Below, piece by piece: positions 1-8,821 of a DNA stretch of 64,000 nt. How positions within the stretch are numbered: position 1 is the stretch's first letter; each line of letters begins with the position of its first letter. The DNA is taken from positions 1 through 64,000 of the forward strand of contig NZ_JAMZIE010000004.1 of NCBI RefSeq assembly GCF_024178165.1, given 5' to 3'. Source of the stretch: Halohasta salina. GTDB lineage: Archaea > Halobacteriota > Halobacteria > Halobacteriales > Haloferacaceae. The position numbers and the translations under genes are program-made. The notes under the pieces were generated by a model. It was given only the letters and a program-made list of their open reading frames with translations, made no database searches and was not told the DNA's origin.

Positions 1-121
1 GGTGGGCAGTCGGTCGAGCGTTCGTCGCTGGTGTTCGCAGTTTGTACATTATTATAACCGCCAGCGACCGCATCAATCGCTAGATGATCGAACGCCAACT
101 GAGGAGGTCGCTAACTAGACA

Positions 122-715
122 GTGCCGATAGAAAAGGTTTATATTCACACGTCAAATAACGAAAATAGCTTCAGGAATCAGATGTATAATCCAATTGATT
201 TTCTTTTCATGCTTTATTGGCGCGTGTTTCGAGTGCTATCGATACTACGCGCAGGATTGCAGTTCACGACGAGAGGATGGGTGTCAGTGACATCGAAAAT
301 AAAGCATCCAGAGAAGTTCGAGATAGGCGGGGGAACGTACATAGGACATGATACGCATATTAAAGCCGGAAGGGGAATTACGTTTGGCTCTCACTGCACG
401 TTTCACGAGTATGGCCATCTGTCCGGGAACATATCAATTGGCGATGGAGTGCGCATTGCGAGTCAAGTGAGTATGTACGCAAGCACGCACAGTATGGAAC
501 GGAGTGAAATGATATACAAACAGGAAAGTTCCCACGGTAAGATCGTAATTGAAGACGATGTCTGGATCGGAACCGGTGCGAAAATTCTAAACGATGTTAC
601 TATTGGAGAGGGTGCAGTGGTAGGAGCCGGAGCAGTCGTCACAGGAGACGTTGACCCATATACTATAGTTGGGGGAGTTCCTGCAGTCCCCATCAGTAGC
701 CGAGACTCCAAATGA
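122..715 (+). CDS. Hexapeptide-repeat (left-handed beta-helix) O/N-acyltransferase
   Basis: Probable acyl-CoA-dependent acetyltransferase of 197 aa that decorates a sugar in surface-glycan assembly. From about residue 65 to the end it shows isoleucine/valine-rich hexapeptide repeats of the left-handed beta-helix fold (for example IGDGVRI, VTIGEGAVVGAGAVV), closing with the typical GGVPA cap. The candidate catalytic His lies in YASTHSM near residue 120, as in the maltose/galactoside acetyltransferase family. The GTG start is preceded 14 nt upstream by a purine-rich Shine-Dalgarno-like stretch (gaggagg, 101-107); an ATG at 182 is a possible alternative start. The gene is A/T-richer than the genes beyond 18 kb and opens the glycan island, followed 57 nt later by a flippase. 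The acceptor sugar cannot be told from sequence. Confidence 0.85.
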   Translation: MPIEKVYIHTSNNENSFRNQMYNPIDFLFMLYWRVFRVLSILRAGLQFTTRGWVSVTSKIKHPEKFEIGGGTYIGHDTHIKAGRGITFGSHCTFHEYGHLSGNISIGDGVRIASQVSMYASTHSMERSEMIYKQESSHGKIVIEDDVWIGTGAKILNDVTIGEGAVVGAGAVVTGDVDPYTIVGGVPAVPISSRDSK

Positions 716-772
716 TATACATTACATCGGGGAACATACTGAATCAGCTACTGATGAGGAGTTCTTTATAAC

Positions 773-2212
773 ATGCGAATCGGTCAAACCTCAGTTCTTC
801 TCTCACTGTCGAAATATTTCGGCTCATTTATAGCTTTTCTAACAACACTGTATTTTGCACGGGAGTTAGGCGCAGAGGTATTAGGCTACTACTCGCTGGT
901 TCTGATCGTGACAAAGTGGTTTGCGCTTTCTGGAGAGGTCGGTATCTCAACGGCGGTAAACAAACGAATCAGCGAAGCAGAAGAGCCATCAGCATACTAC
1001 TCCGCGGGCATTCTTCTCGGTCTCGGTTTGGGGTGTGTACTGGTAGCTGTGATAGTGCTTCTGCGGGAGAGTATTAATTCGTATGTAGGTATCGACACCT
1101 GGGTTTTTGTCGCAGTTATGACTCCTCTCTCGATACTGTACAGCATCACCGGGGCATCGTTAATGGGTGAACGTCGAGTCCACCTCGTCGCGTATCTCAC
1201 ACCGACACAGACGATCAGTCGGAGCCTCACCCAGATCGGGCTCGTCGTTGTCGGTTATGGATTAACCGGGATGATTTTCGGGTACATCGCAGGTCTCTTT
1301 TTGGCAGCAGCGTTAGGACTGTGGTTTATCTCCTTAGAGTTCGAAATGCCTACCAAGGATAAGTTCAAACGAATATATTCATTTGCAAAGTATTCGTGGC
1401 TAGGGAGCTTGAAGGGAAGGTCATTCAACGATGTTGATGTTATGGTGTTAGGCGCGCTCGTGTCGCCACAACTAGTTGGCATTTACTCTGTGGCGTGGGG
1501 GATAACTAATTTCATCGGTATCTTTGGGTCGAGTATTCAGAACACACTGTTTCCGGAGCTAAGTTATGCGAACTCTACGCAGCAGACTGATTCGCTCGGC
1601 AGTCTCATCTCTGACTCGCTTACCTACAGCGGCCTTGTGGCGATTCCAGGAGTGTTTGGAAGTCTCATCGTTGCGGATCGACTACTACGGATCTACGGCG
1701 GTGAGTTTACTCGTGGAGTGGCAGTTCTCAGTCTCTTAATCCTCGCAATGCTCATCTACGACTACCAAAATCAGCTCCTCAACGGTCTGAATGCAGTTGA
1801 TCGTCCGGGGATTGCATTCCGAGTAAATGCCACCTTTATCGCTGTGAATCTGGTCCTGAATGTGGCGCTGGTGTATGCATTTGGATGGGTCGGTGCTGCG
1901 GTGGCGACTGTCATCGCTGCCAGTATCGGGCTCGTCGTCTCATTCAGATATCTGCGGACGATAGCTGACTTCGAGGTCCCGATATCGGAGCTTGGCCGTC
2001 AGCTGGCGGCTGCGCTAACAATGGCACTCGTTGTCGGAGCCATACGACTCGGTGTTGAGTCGACCGTCTCAAGCATCCACAACACGGTATTCGTCGTGGC
2101 ACTTATTCTGTTGGGTGCCGGGGTGTATTTCACGACGCTGTATGCGATATCGATTCAGTTCAGAACGACCATACGGAACAACTCACCGGTAGAATTGCCG
2201 ACGGTGTTGTAA
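773..2212 (+). CDS. Polysaccharide flippase, Wzx/AglR-like (MATE/MOP superfamily)
   Basis: Integral membrane protein of 479 aa with about 12-14 hydrophobic segments spread over its length and few charged loops. This is the layout of the oligosaccharide flippase (RfbX/Wzx, PF01943/PF13440) group. Its inferred role is to move lipid-linked glycans (dolichol phosphate-linked in haloarchaea) across the cytoplasmic membrane before transfer to S-layer proteins or polymerisation. The start ATG has a gagga motif 12 nt upstream (756-760). It sits between an acyltransferase and a sulfatase-fold enzyme on the same strand, so the three could be co-transcribed. No oligosaccharyltransferase (AglB) is present in this window, so whether the cargo is an N-glycan or a free polysaccharide is open. 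Confidence 0.85.
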   Translation: MRIGQTSVLLSLSKYFGSFIAFLTTLYFARELGAEVLGYYSLVLIVTKWFALSGEVGISTAVNKRISEAEEPSAYYSAGILLGLGLGCVLVAVIVLLRESINSYVGIDTWVFVAVMTPLSILYSITGASLMGERRVHLVAYLTPTQTISRSLTQIGLVVVGYGLTGMIFGYIAGLFLAAALGLWFISLEFEMPTKDKFKRIYSFAKYSWLGSLKGRSFNDVDVMVLGALVSPQLVGIYSVAWGITNFIGIFGSSIQNTLFPELSYANSTQQTDSLGSLISDSLTYSGLVAIPGVFGSLIVADRLLRIYGGEFTRGVAVLSLLILAMLIYDYQNQLLNGLNAVDRPGIAFRVNATFIAVNLVLNVALVYAFGWVGAAVATVIAASIGLVVSFRYLRTIADFEVPISELGRQLAAALTMALVVGAIRLGVESTVSSIHNTVFVVALILLGAGVYFTTLYAISIQFRTTIRNNSPVELPTVL

Positions 2213-2276
2213 CCCCAGTAGCTGAAAGGGAGTTTCAAAAAAGCTTTGCCTTTTGTGAATCTGGTTGGGGTAGACA

Positions 2277-3629
2277 ATGACAAAGAACTGCGTTCTTCTT
2301 ACTATCGATAGTCTGCGTGCAGATCACGCGACCGAGGCAGCCGGGTTCCTGCCTCGACTCACCGAGTACGTAAACAGTGGTGTTCGGTTTACGCGGACGT
2401 ATTCGAACGGCTACTCGACGCCGATTTCGTTTCCGACGATTCTAACAGGGACGTATGCAGACCACTACGGCGGTCACGGATACATCTCCGATGACCGGCC
2501 GTTCCTCGCCGAGAAGTTCCGGAATGCTGGCTACGAGACCGCCGGCTTCCACACGAACCCCCATCTCCGGGATGAGAAGAACTACGATGTCGGGTTCGAA
2601 ACGTACAACGATTTTGACGATGAGGCCGGTCAGCTCTCCCGACTCCGCTATCTCATCACACAGAACCTCGACAGCGACTCGACGGTGTACAAACTGCTCA
2701 AGCGGGCCTACCATTTCGCCAGAACGACCTCCGGAAGCAGCGACTACACCGCGGCACCGAAACTCAACGGAAAAGCACTCAGGTGGCTCGACGAGGAGTA
2801 CGACGACGACAGCCCGTTTTTCCTCTGGACACACTATATGGATGTTCATTATCCGTTTTATCCGCCCGATGAGTTCCTCGAAGAGGTAACCGATAGCTCG
2901 ATTTCGAACAGCCGGGCGATTTCGCTCAACGGAAAAATGCATGAGGAGGGCACAGAGCTATCAGAGGCGGAGGCTGACGATCTCCGGTCGCTCTACCGTG
3001 GAGACATCCGCTATCTCGACCACCATATCGGTGAACTCATCGAGGCACTCAAACAGCGAGGCCTGTTCGAAGACACCGTCTTCATTATCACCTCGGATCA
3101 CGGCGAGCTGTTCGGCGAACACGGAGTGTTCGGGCATCCACCCGCTGGCTACGAGGAAAGCTTCCATATCCCGCTGTTCTGTTTCGGACCAGGAATTCCG
3201 GAGGGGACGCACGTTGATGAGTTGAACTCACTCGTAGATCTTCCCCCAACCATCGCCGAACTGTTCGATCTGGAGATCGATTCGAACTGGGAGGGCACAA
3301 GTCTTGTTCCGTCGCTCACCGGAGAGTTGAGTGAGACAGAACAAGGAATGTTTCTTGGTGACAAAGACGTGTTATCCTATCAGGACGGCTCGTGGCGACT
3401 CGTCTGGTGGCGGACCAAAGAGAATCCCGAACAGTCCGACCAGGAGATGGAGCTGTGGCGGCTCCCAGAGTGTGAACGCGTGCCACTGAGCGAACAGGAA
3501 GCCATCGTTGAGCAGTTCCGCGAGAAGATGGATACATATCTCGACCGAACAGATAGCCACGACGAACTCGACGAACCAACGGTAGACAGTGCAACTGAAG
3601 ACAGACTCGAAGCCCTCGGCTACAAATAA
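2277..3629 (+). CDS. Alkaline-phosphatase-superfamily 'sulfatase' enzyme
   Basis: A 450-aa cytoplasmic-looking protein of the sulfatase/phosphatase fold (PF00884). The N-terminal metal site is visible in LLTIDSLRADH near residue 10 and the second metal site in ITSDHGELFGEHG near residue 273. Where FGly sulfatases have C/S-x-P-S-R it instead reads YSTPISFPTILTG, so the likely nucleophile is Thr or Ser and no formylglycine can form. True sulfate-ester hydrolysis is therefore doubtful, and a phosphatase or phospho-group transferase acting on glycans fits better. It ends with EALGYK, the closing motif common in haloarchaeal members and shared with the gene ending at 8822. No signal peptide is evident. 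Its position in the glycan island suggests modification of a glycan or nucleotide-activated sugar. Confidence 0.8.
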   Translation: MTKNCVLLTIDSLRADHATEAAGFLPRLTEYVNSGVRFTRTYSNGYSTPISFPTILTGTYADHYGGHGYISDDRPFLAEKFRNAGYETAGFHTNPHLRDEKNYDVGFETYNDFDDEAGQLSRLRYLITQNLDSDSTVYKLLKRAYHFARTTSGSSDYTAAPKLNGKALRWLDEEYDDDSPFFLWTHYMDVHYPFYPPDEFLEEVTDSSISNSRAISLNGKMHEEGTELSEAEADDLRSLYRGDIRYLDHHIGELIEALKQRGLFEDTVFIITSDHGELFGEHGVFGHPPAGYEESFHIPLFCFGPGIPEGTHVDELNSLVDLPPTIAELFDLEIDSNWEGTSLVPSLTGELSETEQGMFLGDKDVLSYQDGSWRLVWWRTKENPEQSDQEMELWRLPECERVPLSEQEAIVEQFREKMDTYLDRTDSHDELDEPTVDSATEDRLEALGYK

Positions 3630-3686
3630 CACGACAGGGGGAGTCGCCCCACGGAGCGATTATCGGGGAAGAAACCGACAGCAAGC

Positions 3687-4814
3687 TCAGTCAGCGCTGC
3701 TGTCCAGTTCATCGTAGAGATCAATGTACTGTGAGCCGATAGCAGACGGAGAGTAGCGGTCCAGTACATATTTGCGGTTGGCTGTGCCGACATCACGGTC
3801 GAGGCTCCGGGTGTGTTGTATCGTCGCGGCGAGGTCATCTGGATTAGCTGGCTCACAGATCATCTCTTCATCCCGGACGATATCCGGTGGCCCACCAATA
3901 TCCGTACAGACGACTGGGAGTCTCGCCTGCATAGCCTCAATGACTGTTCGACCAAACGGTTCCGGCCAGATACCTGGGTGAACGAACATATCCGCCGACG
4001 CATACGCCGCCGCAATCTGGTCATGTTGAACCCAGCCGGAGAACTCGATTCGCTGGAGCACATCAAGCCGGTCGGCCAGTGATCGAAAACGGTCTACATC
4101 GCCTCCACCGACGATCCGTAACCGGTACTCCTCGGGAAGCTTCGTCATGGCGCTGATGAGGTGGTGTACGCCCTTTGTTTCAGACACAGTCCCTACATAG
4201 AGAAGCGAGTACTGATCGTCAGCTGTCGAGCTCTCGGGCACGGTAAACAGGGGGTCGATCATATTCGGGATGACCGAGATCCGGTCACGATCAAACCCTC
4301 TGTCGGTGTAAATATCCCGGACAGACTTACTCAGTGCGGTAAAATGATAGATTTGTTTCATGTATCGAAGAAGTAGTTTGTTAGTAGTCGGATGGCCGAC
4401 CAACTCGTAGAGCCGTTCAAGAGGCGATGGGGTCGTGTTGCTCACCGACTTCGGGAAGAAATGATAGGAGTTGAGCGTTCCCACCGAGGGGATGTCGAGT
4501 TTCGACGAGAGGTAGCCGACTGCGGGATGGAGCTCCATATTGTAGGCGTGGACGACATCGAACTCGGAGAGTCTCTCTCGGAGCTTGGGAACTGCGGCGA
4601 CGTTTTGATACTCTGTGAACAGCGGCGACGGACTCCCCAGCCGACAGACGCTGACGCCATCGATCTGCTCCTGTTTTGTGCCATCGAAACTGAAAACCGT
4701 AAGATCGTCGATCCGAGACGAGTCAGACAGATGATTCGCAAGAAGTTGGACACTTCGCTCACCCCCTCCTTTCATTGTTGGTGGATAGCGGGGTGTAACA
4801 ATTGTAATTTTCAT
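3687..4814 (-). CDS. Glycosyltransferase family 4 (GT-B fold)
   Basis: Retaining glycosyltransferase of 375 aa. The N-terminal Rossmann half has the GT4 opening TPRYPPTMKGGGERSV, and the C-terminal half has the donor-binding E-x7-E motif in EPFGRTVIEAM (around residue 285-295), followed by GGPPDIV. These are hallmarks of PF13439/PF00534 enzymes that use nucleotide-diphosphate sugars. It lies on the opposite strand to its left neighbour (convergent, 57 nt apart) and diverges from the oxidoreductase gene starting near 5113. The approximately 300-nt gap between them holds both promoters but no other recognisable gene. The linkage and the sugar added are unknown; its place in the island suggests one step of glycan assembly on the cytoplasmic face. 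Confidence 0.88.
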   Translation of the reverse strand: MKITIVTPRYPPTMKGGGERSVQLLANHLSDSSRIDDLTVFSFDGTKQEQIDGVSVCRLGSPSPLFTEYQNVAAVPKLRERLSEFDVVHAYNMELHPAVGYLSSKLDIPSVGTLNSYHFFPKSVSNTTPSPLERLYELVGHPTTNKLLLRYMKQIYHFTALSKSVRDIYTDRGFDRDRISVIPNMIDPLFTVPESSTADDQYSLLYVGTVSETKGVHHLISAMTKLPEEYRLRIVGGGDVDRFRSLADRLDVLQRIEFSGWVQHDQIAAAYASADMFVHPGIWPEPFGRTVIEAMQARLPVVCTDIGGPPDIVRDEEMICEPANPDDLAATIQHTRSLDRDVGTANRKYVLDRYSPSAIGSQYIDLYDELDSSAD

Positions 4815-5112
4815 TGTTGTACCGTGAGATAGGAGCGTTAAATATGTTTATTTCAGTATCGAACTCCCGACTAACCACACTACAGAGAGAGGGGCTCGGT
4901 AATCGAACCGCGACAAGCAGCTCCCTGTCGCCTGTTCGACAGGCCATCGTGAGCTGCGGCTGCTGGCCGAATAGTCACATATATGACAATCAAAACAGCC
5001 GAACCAGCGATTCGACCACCAAACACCAGCCGAGGAGGTGCTGAAAAGGGTAGTGTTGTCATCGAAAAGTATAAGATATGTAATATCCTGCTTTCTTTCT
5101 GTGCCAGAAGAA

Positions 5113-6180
5113 ATGGCTGATCCACTAAAGGTAGGCATTGTTGGTGCAGGGAGTATTACGGAAAATATCCATGCACCAATTGTCTCCAAAATGCCAGACC
5201 TAACTCTTTCGTATATTGCTGATGTCGATCCGGAGCGTGCCTCGGAGTTGGATGATTATGCCGACGCCACGATCGGGATCGAGGAGCCGGACTCGCTTCC
5301 AGCCTGTGATATTGCAGTTCTCGCGATTCCAATTGGTGTCCGAGAGCCGTATCACGAGGAATTCGCCCGACGGGACGTTCCACTGTTTGTCGAGAAGCCG
5401 TTTGCGACATCTCTGGAGGAACACACTCACCTTCTCGACATTCACGAGACAGTGTTCTGCGACTATATGCGGACGTGTTTTACCTCGACAAGGCAGCTTC
5501 GGACGATAGTTCAGTCGGGCGTGTTCGGACCGCCCAAACGGGTAGTCATGACCGAACAGGGGAGAGTGGGTGCAACCGGTCTGAGCCCCGGGAGCTACAA
5601 GTTAGACCCTGCTTTGAGCGGTGGCGGAGTGCTCATGGAACGCGGCTGTCATCCACTCAGCCAACTGGAGATCGTGTTCGAAGGCTACGAAAAAGAGGTA
5701 CAACAGGCTGACGTCGAGTCCAAAGAGGGGATCGATGTCCAGATGTCTGTGGATTTCGAGTTTCGGTCCGATGGCCGGGAGATACCGGTCGAATTTCATA
5801 CGACCGATCTGTACCCGATTCCGGACAAAACGATATGTGTGTTCGAAAACACGATCGTCGCGTTCGATCAGACCGACCCAGAGGCGACGGTTGACTGTTA
5901 TCCGTCAGCATCGAACGAGTCGTTTGTAGCGAGTTTGAGCTCGGATGCCGACCTTCAGACACGGTTCGATGAGATCGGGTCACGACCGCGTCTCACTCCA
6001 CCAGAAACTCGCTTAGAACTTGCCCCGGCGTCTGCATGGGCGAACGAAAACATCGAAGCCTTTTATTTACGGTGGCAACAGTTCCTATCAGACGTACATG
6101 ACGACACCGGCTACGGGACAATTATTCAGACCGCTCCAGAGGTAACTCGACTCACGAACGAAATATATGACTTCGAATAA
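5113..6180 (+). CDS. Gfo/Idh/MocA-family sugar oxidoreductase
   Basis: NAD(P)-dependent dehydrogenase of about 355 aa. The Rossmann motif VGIVGAGSITENIHAP sits directly after the chosen ATG, and the family's EKP motif is present (VEKPFATS, residue about 95-102). The rest matches the alpha/beta C-terminal domain with RGCHPLSQLE. Members oxidise or reduce sugar hydroxyls or inositols, often on nucleotide sugars. The frame is open upstream to 5038, but the Rossmann strand begins immediately after the ATG at 5113, so that start (or GTG at 5101) is preferred. Its stop overlaps the next gene by 14 nt, implying translational coupling with the NAD-dependent epimerase downstream. The pair probably makes or edits one unusual sugar. 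Confidence 0.85.
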   Translation: MADPLKVGIVGAGSITENIHAPIVSKMPDLTLSYIADVDPERASELDDYADATIGIEEPDSLPACDIAVLAIPIGVREPYHEEFARRDVPLFVEKPFATSLEEHTHLLDIHETVFCDYMRTCFTSTRQLRTIVQSGVFGPPKRVVMTEQGRVGATGLSPGSYKLDPALSGGGVLMERGCHPLSQLEIVFEGYEKEVQQADVESKEGIDVQMSVDFEFRSDGREIPVEFHTTDLYPIPDKTICVFENTIVAFDQTDPEATVDCYPSASNESFVASLSSDADLQTRFDEIGSRPRLTPPETRLELAPASAWANENIEAFYLRWQQFLSDVHDDTGYGTIIQTAPEVTRLTNEIYDFE

Positions 6181-7231
6181 CCAGTCAATAGCTATCATTG
6201 GCGCAAACGGGCAGGTAGGGATGGAGCTGAGTATTCTGTTGCGTGAGGCCGGCTACACAGTGTATCCAGTGATCCGGAACAAGATCTCAGCAGCAATGTT
6301 TGAGTCCCATGGGTTCAATTGCAGGGTCGGCGAGATCACCGACCAGGAGGCTGCTCCACGCCTCCTTGCGGATGTGGATGCAGTGATCGTGGCAGCGTTC
6401 GCCCCATGGTTCCGAGGACCGAAACCACGGCCAGCGCGGCAGATAAACGAGGCAATCGTCAGAAACAGTATCACGTATGCGCCAGCCCATGCTACAGTCG
6501 TCTACTTCAGTTCAATCGTCGCCTTTGGCTCGGATATCGGACTGAGCGACCTCCACTGGTATGGGAGGACGAAACGACATCTGGAGTCGATCGTCAAAAA
6601 CGAGTGTCGAGGAACGGACCACGAATGGTACAACCTTCGTCTCGGCCTTATTTACGGTCCAAATCAGGAGTTCACAAACCACTTCGTCGATGAGCTACAG
6701 GAACGACAACGGGTGTATCTTCCAGTTCGTCCCGACCGTCAAACCAACGTTGCCCACACGGTGACCCTTGCAGAAACCATCTCACAGTGTGTGCAACAGG
6801 AGCCCGACCCCGGAACGTACGGAGTGGTCAACCAACCGCAGTGGACATGGTCGGATCTGGTCGAGTACTATCTCCCAGAGACGAACGTCCAGTACCGACC
6901 GGAGCTGGCGACTGACGAGACGAATGCCGTTGTGCCGCAGTTCAAATCGCTTCTGGGTAACGTTCTTCCCGCAGTTGATACGTATCGTGAGATCCTGCTG
7001 TCGCTGCTTCTCTACCTGCCTGATTGGGCTAGCACATACGTTCTGCATGCGCACACGGACTCGGAAACAGCAGCTGCTATCGGTGAGTATCAAGACCGGG
7101 TCGCCTACGAGCACCGTCATCTGAGTTACGACCCCGTCCCCGAACCACATATCGAGGTGCCAGCCGCCGAGGAGCTGATCGCACGGGAAGAGGCGGTGTA
7201 CGAGGCGCTTAATATTCCCTCACACACCTGA
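6167..7231 (+). CDS. NAD-dependent epimerase/dehydratase (extended SDR)
   Basis: Extended short-chain dehydrogenase of 354 aa with the nucleotide-binding motif IAIIGANGQVGMEL at the N-terminus and the catalytic YxxxK as WYGRTK near residue 140, preceded by the Ser-containing VVYFSSIVAFG. The C-terminal third has extra sequence beyond a typical epimerase, ending in a charged helix. It overlaps the preceding Gfo/Idh gene by 14 nt, so the two are an operon. The substrate is most likely a nucleotide sugar; the reaction (epimerase, reductase or dehydratase) cannot be resolved by motif. After it comes a 223-nt gap with two near-identical 18-bp copies and a clear promoter for the next gene. Confidence 0.8.
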   Translation: MTSNNQSIAIIGANGQVGMELSILLREAGYTVYPVIRNKISAAMFESHGFNCRVGEITDQEAAPRLLADVDAVIVAAFAPWFRGPKPRPARQINEAIVRNSITYAPAHATVVYFSSIVAFGSDIGLSDLHWYGRTKRHLESIVKNECRGTDHEWYNLRLGLIYGPNQEFTNHFVDELQERQRVYLPVRPDRQTNVAHTVTLAETISQCVQQEPDPGTYGVVNQPQWTWSDLVEYYLPETNVQYRPELATDETNAVVPQFKSLLGNVLPAVDTYREILLSLLLYLPDWASTYVLHAHTDSETAAAIGEYQDRVAYEHRHLSYDPVPEPHIEVPAAEELIAREEAVYEALNIPSHT

Positions 7232-7305
7232 AAAAGTCGTCACTCGTGCCCAATAGCCACCTGACGGCCTGTATCTCGACGTCGAGGCCGAGTAGAACAA
7301 CGAAC

Positions 7306-7348
7306 GGTTCGGGTCACCGACAGAACGGTTGGTTCGGGTCGACGACAG
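7306..7348. repeat. Pair of 18-bp direct repeats upstream of the Kps-like gene
   Basis: Two copies of an 18-bp sequence beginning ggttcgggtc and ending cgacag lie at 7306-7323 and 7331-7348, matching at 16 of 18 positions. They sit about 75-120 nt before the TATA box of the next gene. Tandem operators are one possible reading; a chance local duplication is another. Confidence 0.45.
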
Positions 7349-7416
7349 CGGAATGCTGAGAGAAACCTAGCCTCCGAGACCGCAGTCATCCAGCGGTGAC
7401 CGAACGAAGATACAGA

Positions 7417-7430
7417 GCAACAATTATAAA
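7417..7430 (+). promoter_or_regulatory. BRE/TATA promoter of the Kps-like gene
   Basis: A TATA element (ttataaa, 7424-7430) preceded by a purine/CA-rich BRE-like gcaaca lies 25-31 nt upstream of the ATG at 7455. This spacing is typical of haloarchaeal leaderless transcripts. Confidence 0.6.
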
Positions 7431-7454
7431 TCAGTTCAAATATATCTCCGAATA

Positions 7455-8792
7455 ATGGACTTCGACTTTTTACTAACCACAGCCTGGAACCGGACGGATA
7501 TCCAGCTTGCGGGGGCCTGGGCTGATGAACTCGAACGGAGAGGCTATCGCACAGCAGTGTTCACGCCGTCAGAAAAAGAGATTCCAACAGAAAACGCGGA
7601 GGTGTTTCGGCTCTCCTCGCTGGTCTCCCGTGAGTCGATCGATCTCAGGTCGATCGAACAGCGCTACGATATCCCGAGTATCAGTCAGCTGTCGGTTACA
7701 GAGCGTGAGTATTTCACGCTGACTGAAGCCGAGACACGAAGACGAATACGCCGGTCTGTAGATGCCCTCGAGACGCTGTTTGAAAACCACGAGTTCGACT
7801 ACTGTCTTCAGGAGCGGGGTGGCGAAATCCACAGGCTCTTGGCACAGTACTACACCGAACACTACGGCGGAACGACGATCTGGCGCGGCTTTGGGTTCTT
7901 TGACGATTCGTTTTCCGTATCGACACATCTCCGCGAGCTGTGGGATACCTACGACATTATCGAGTACGACGAGATACCGGACGAAGGCAAAGAGTGGACA
8001 CGGGAGTATATCGAGGAGTTCAGAAACCGACGAAAACACTTCACATACGGTTCGACGGCCAACAACCGGATTGTCGCACTCCTCGACACCATCCGTGACC
8101 AGGTCATCAATAGGGATCAACCGGGGCAGGTTCACAGAGTTGGACTCAATGCCGCCAAGCGGAAACTGAAAGGAAAGCTAAACAAACGCATCTGTACGTC
8201 GGTCTCGCGGTCCGAAACGTTCTGTGAAGAGGAACGCTACGTGTTTTTCCCGCTGCAGTATCGGGCTGAATCACGGCTGACGGTGTATGCGCCGGAACAC
8301 TATGACCAGTGCTGGTCGGCCGAATATCTCGCCCGGATACTGCCGGAAGGCGTCACGCTTTGTGTCAAACCACATCCACATCATCCGGGGGAAGAATCAC
8401 CGCGATGGCTGTACGATCTGAACCAACGCTCGAATGTCGAGGTGCTCCATCCCGATCTGCACTCTCACGACGCCATACGTGGTGCCGAGGCTGTCGTCAC
8501 CATCAACAACACCGCCGGAGTCGAGGCGTTGATTTTCGGGAAATCGGTCGTAAATATGGGGCGAGCATTCTATAGCCATATCCCCGGTGTCCGTCGAGTA
8601 ACCGATCTGGGATCGCTTCCAGAGGTGATCGCCGAAGCAATCGACGACGAGCCAACGGAGACAGATATCGTCGAATCGGTCTACTCGCTGCGGCAAACCC
8701 TCCACGATGCAGACCGGGCGAAAGCAGAACAGAAGGAAACCCGTGCGACCATCGATGCCGTATTGGATCTCATCGAACAGCGGGCCGACTGA
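7455..8792 (+). CDS. Capsule-polysaccharide-synthesis-like protein (KpsC/KpsS-related)
   Basis: A 445-aa soluble protein. Its C-terminal half carries features of the Capsule_synth family (PF05159): LCVKPHPHHPGE near residue 300, then AEAVVTINNTAGVEALIFGK near residue 345-365, then VVNMGRAFYSHIPGV. In bacteria, KpsC/KpsS members transfer beta-Kdo to the lipid anchor of capsules. Kdo and the nonulosonates made from 11 kb onward are both CMP-activated ulosonic acids, so a CMP-sugar transferase role here is an attractive inference, not a demonstration. The N-terminal half has no motif I recognise. It is transcribed alone from a good TATA promoter. It could alternatively be a different GT-B-fold enzyme. 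Confidence 0.7.
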   Translation: MDFDFLLTTAWNRTDIQLAGAWADELERRGYRTAVFTPSEKEIPTENAEVFRLSSLVSRESIDLRSIEQRYDIPSISQLSVTEREYFTLTEAETRRRIRRSVDALETLFENHEFDYCLQERGGEIHRLLAQYYTEHYGGTTIWRGFGFFDDSFSVSTHLRELWDTYDIIEYDEIPDEGKEWTREYIEEFRNRRKHFTYGSTANNRIVALLDTIRDQVINRDQPGQVHRVGLNAAKRKLKGKLNKRICTSVSRSETFCEEERYVFFPLQYRAESRLTVYAPEHYDQCWSAEYLARILPEGVTLCVKPHPHHPGEESPRWLYDLNQRSNVEVLHPDLHSHDAIRGAEAVVTINNTAGVEALIFGKSVVNMGRAFYSHIPGVRRVTDLGSLPEVIAEAIDDEPTETDIVESVYSLRQTLHDADRAKAEQKETRATIDAVLDLIEQRAD

Positions 8793-8821
8793 GAGCCTCG
8801 AAACCGAGGTCAAGACCGACG

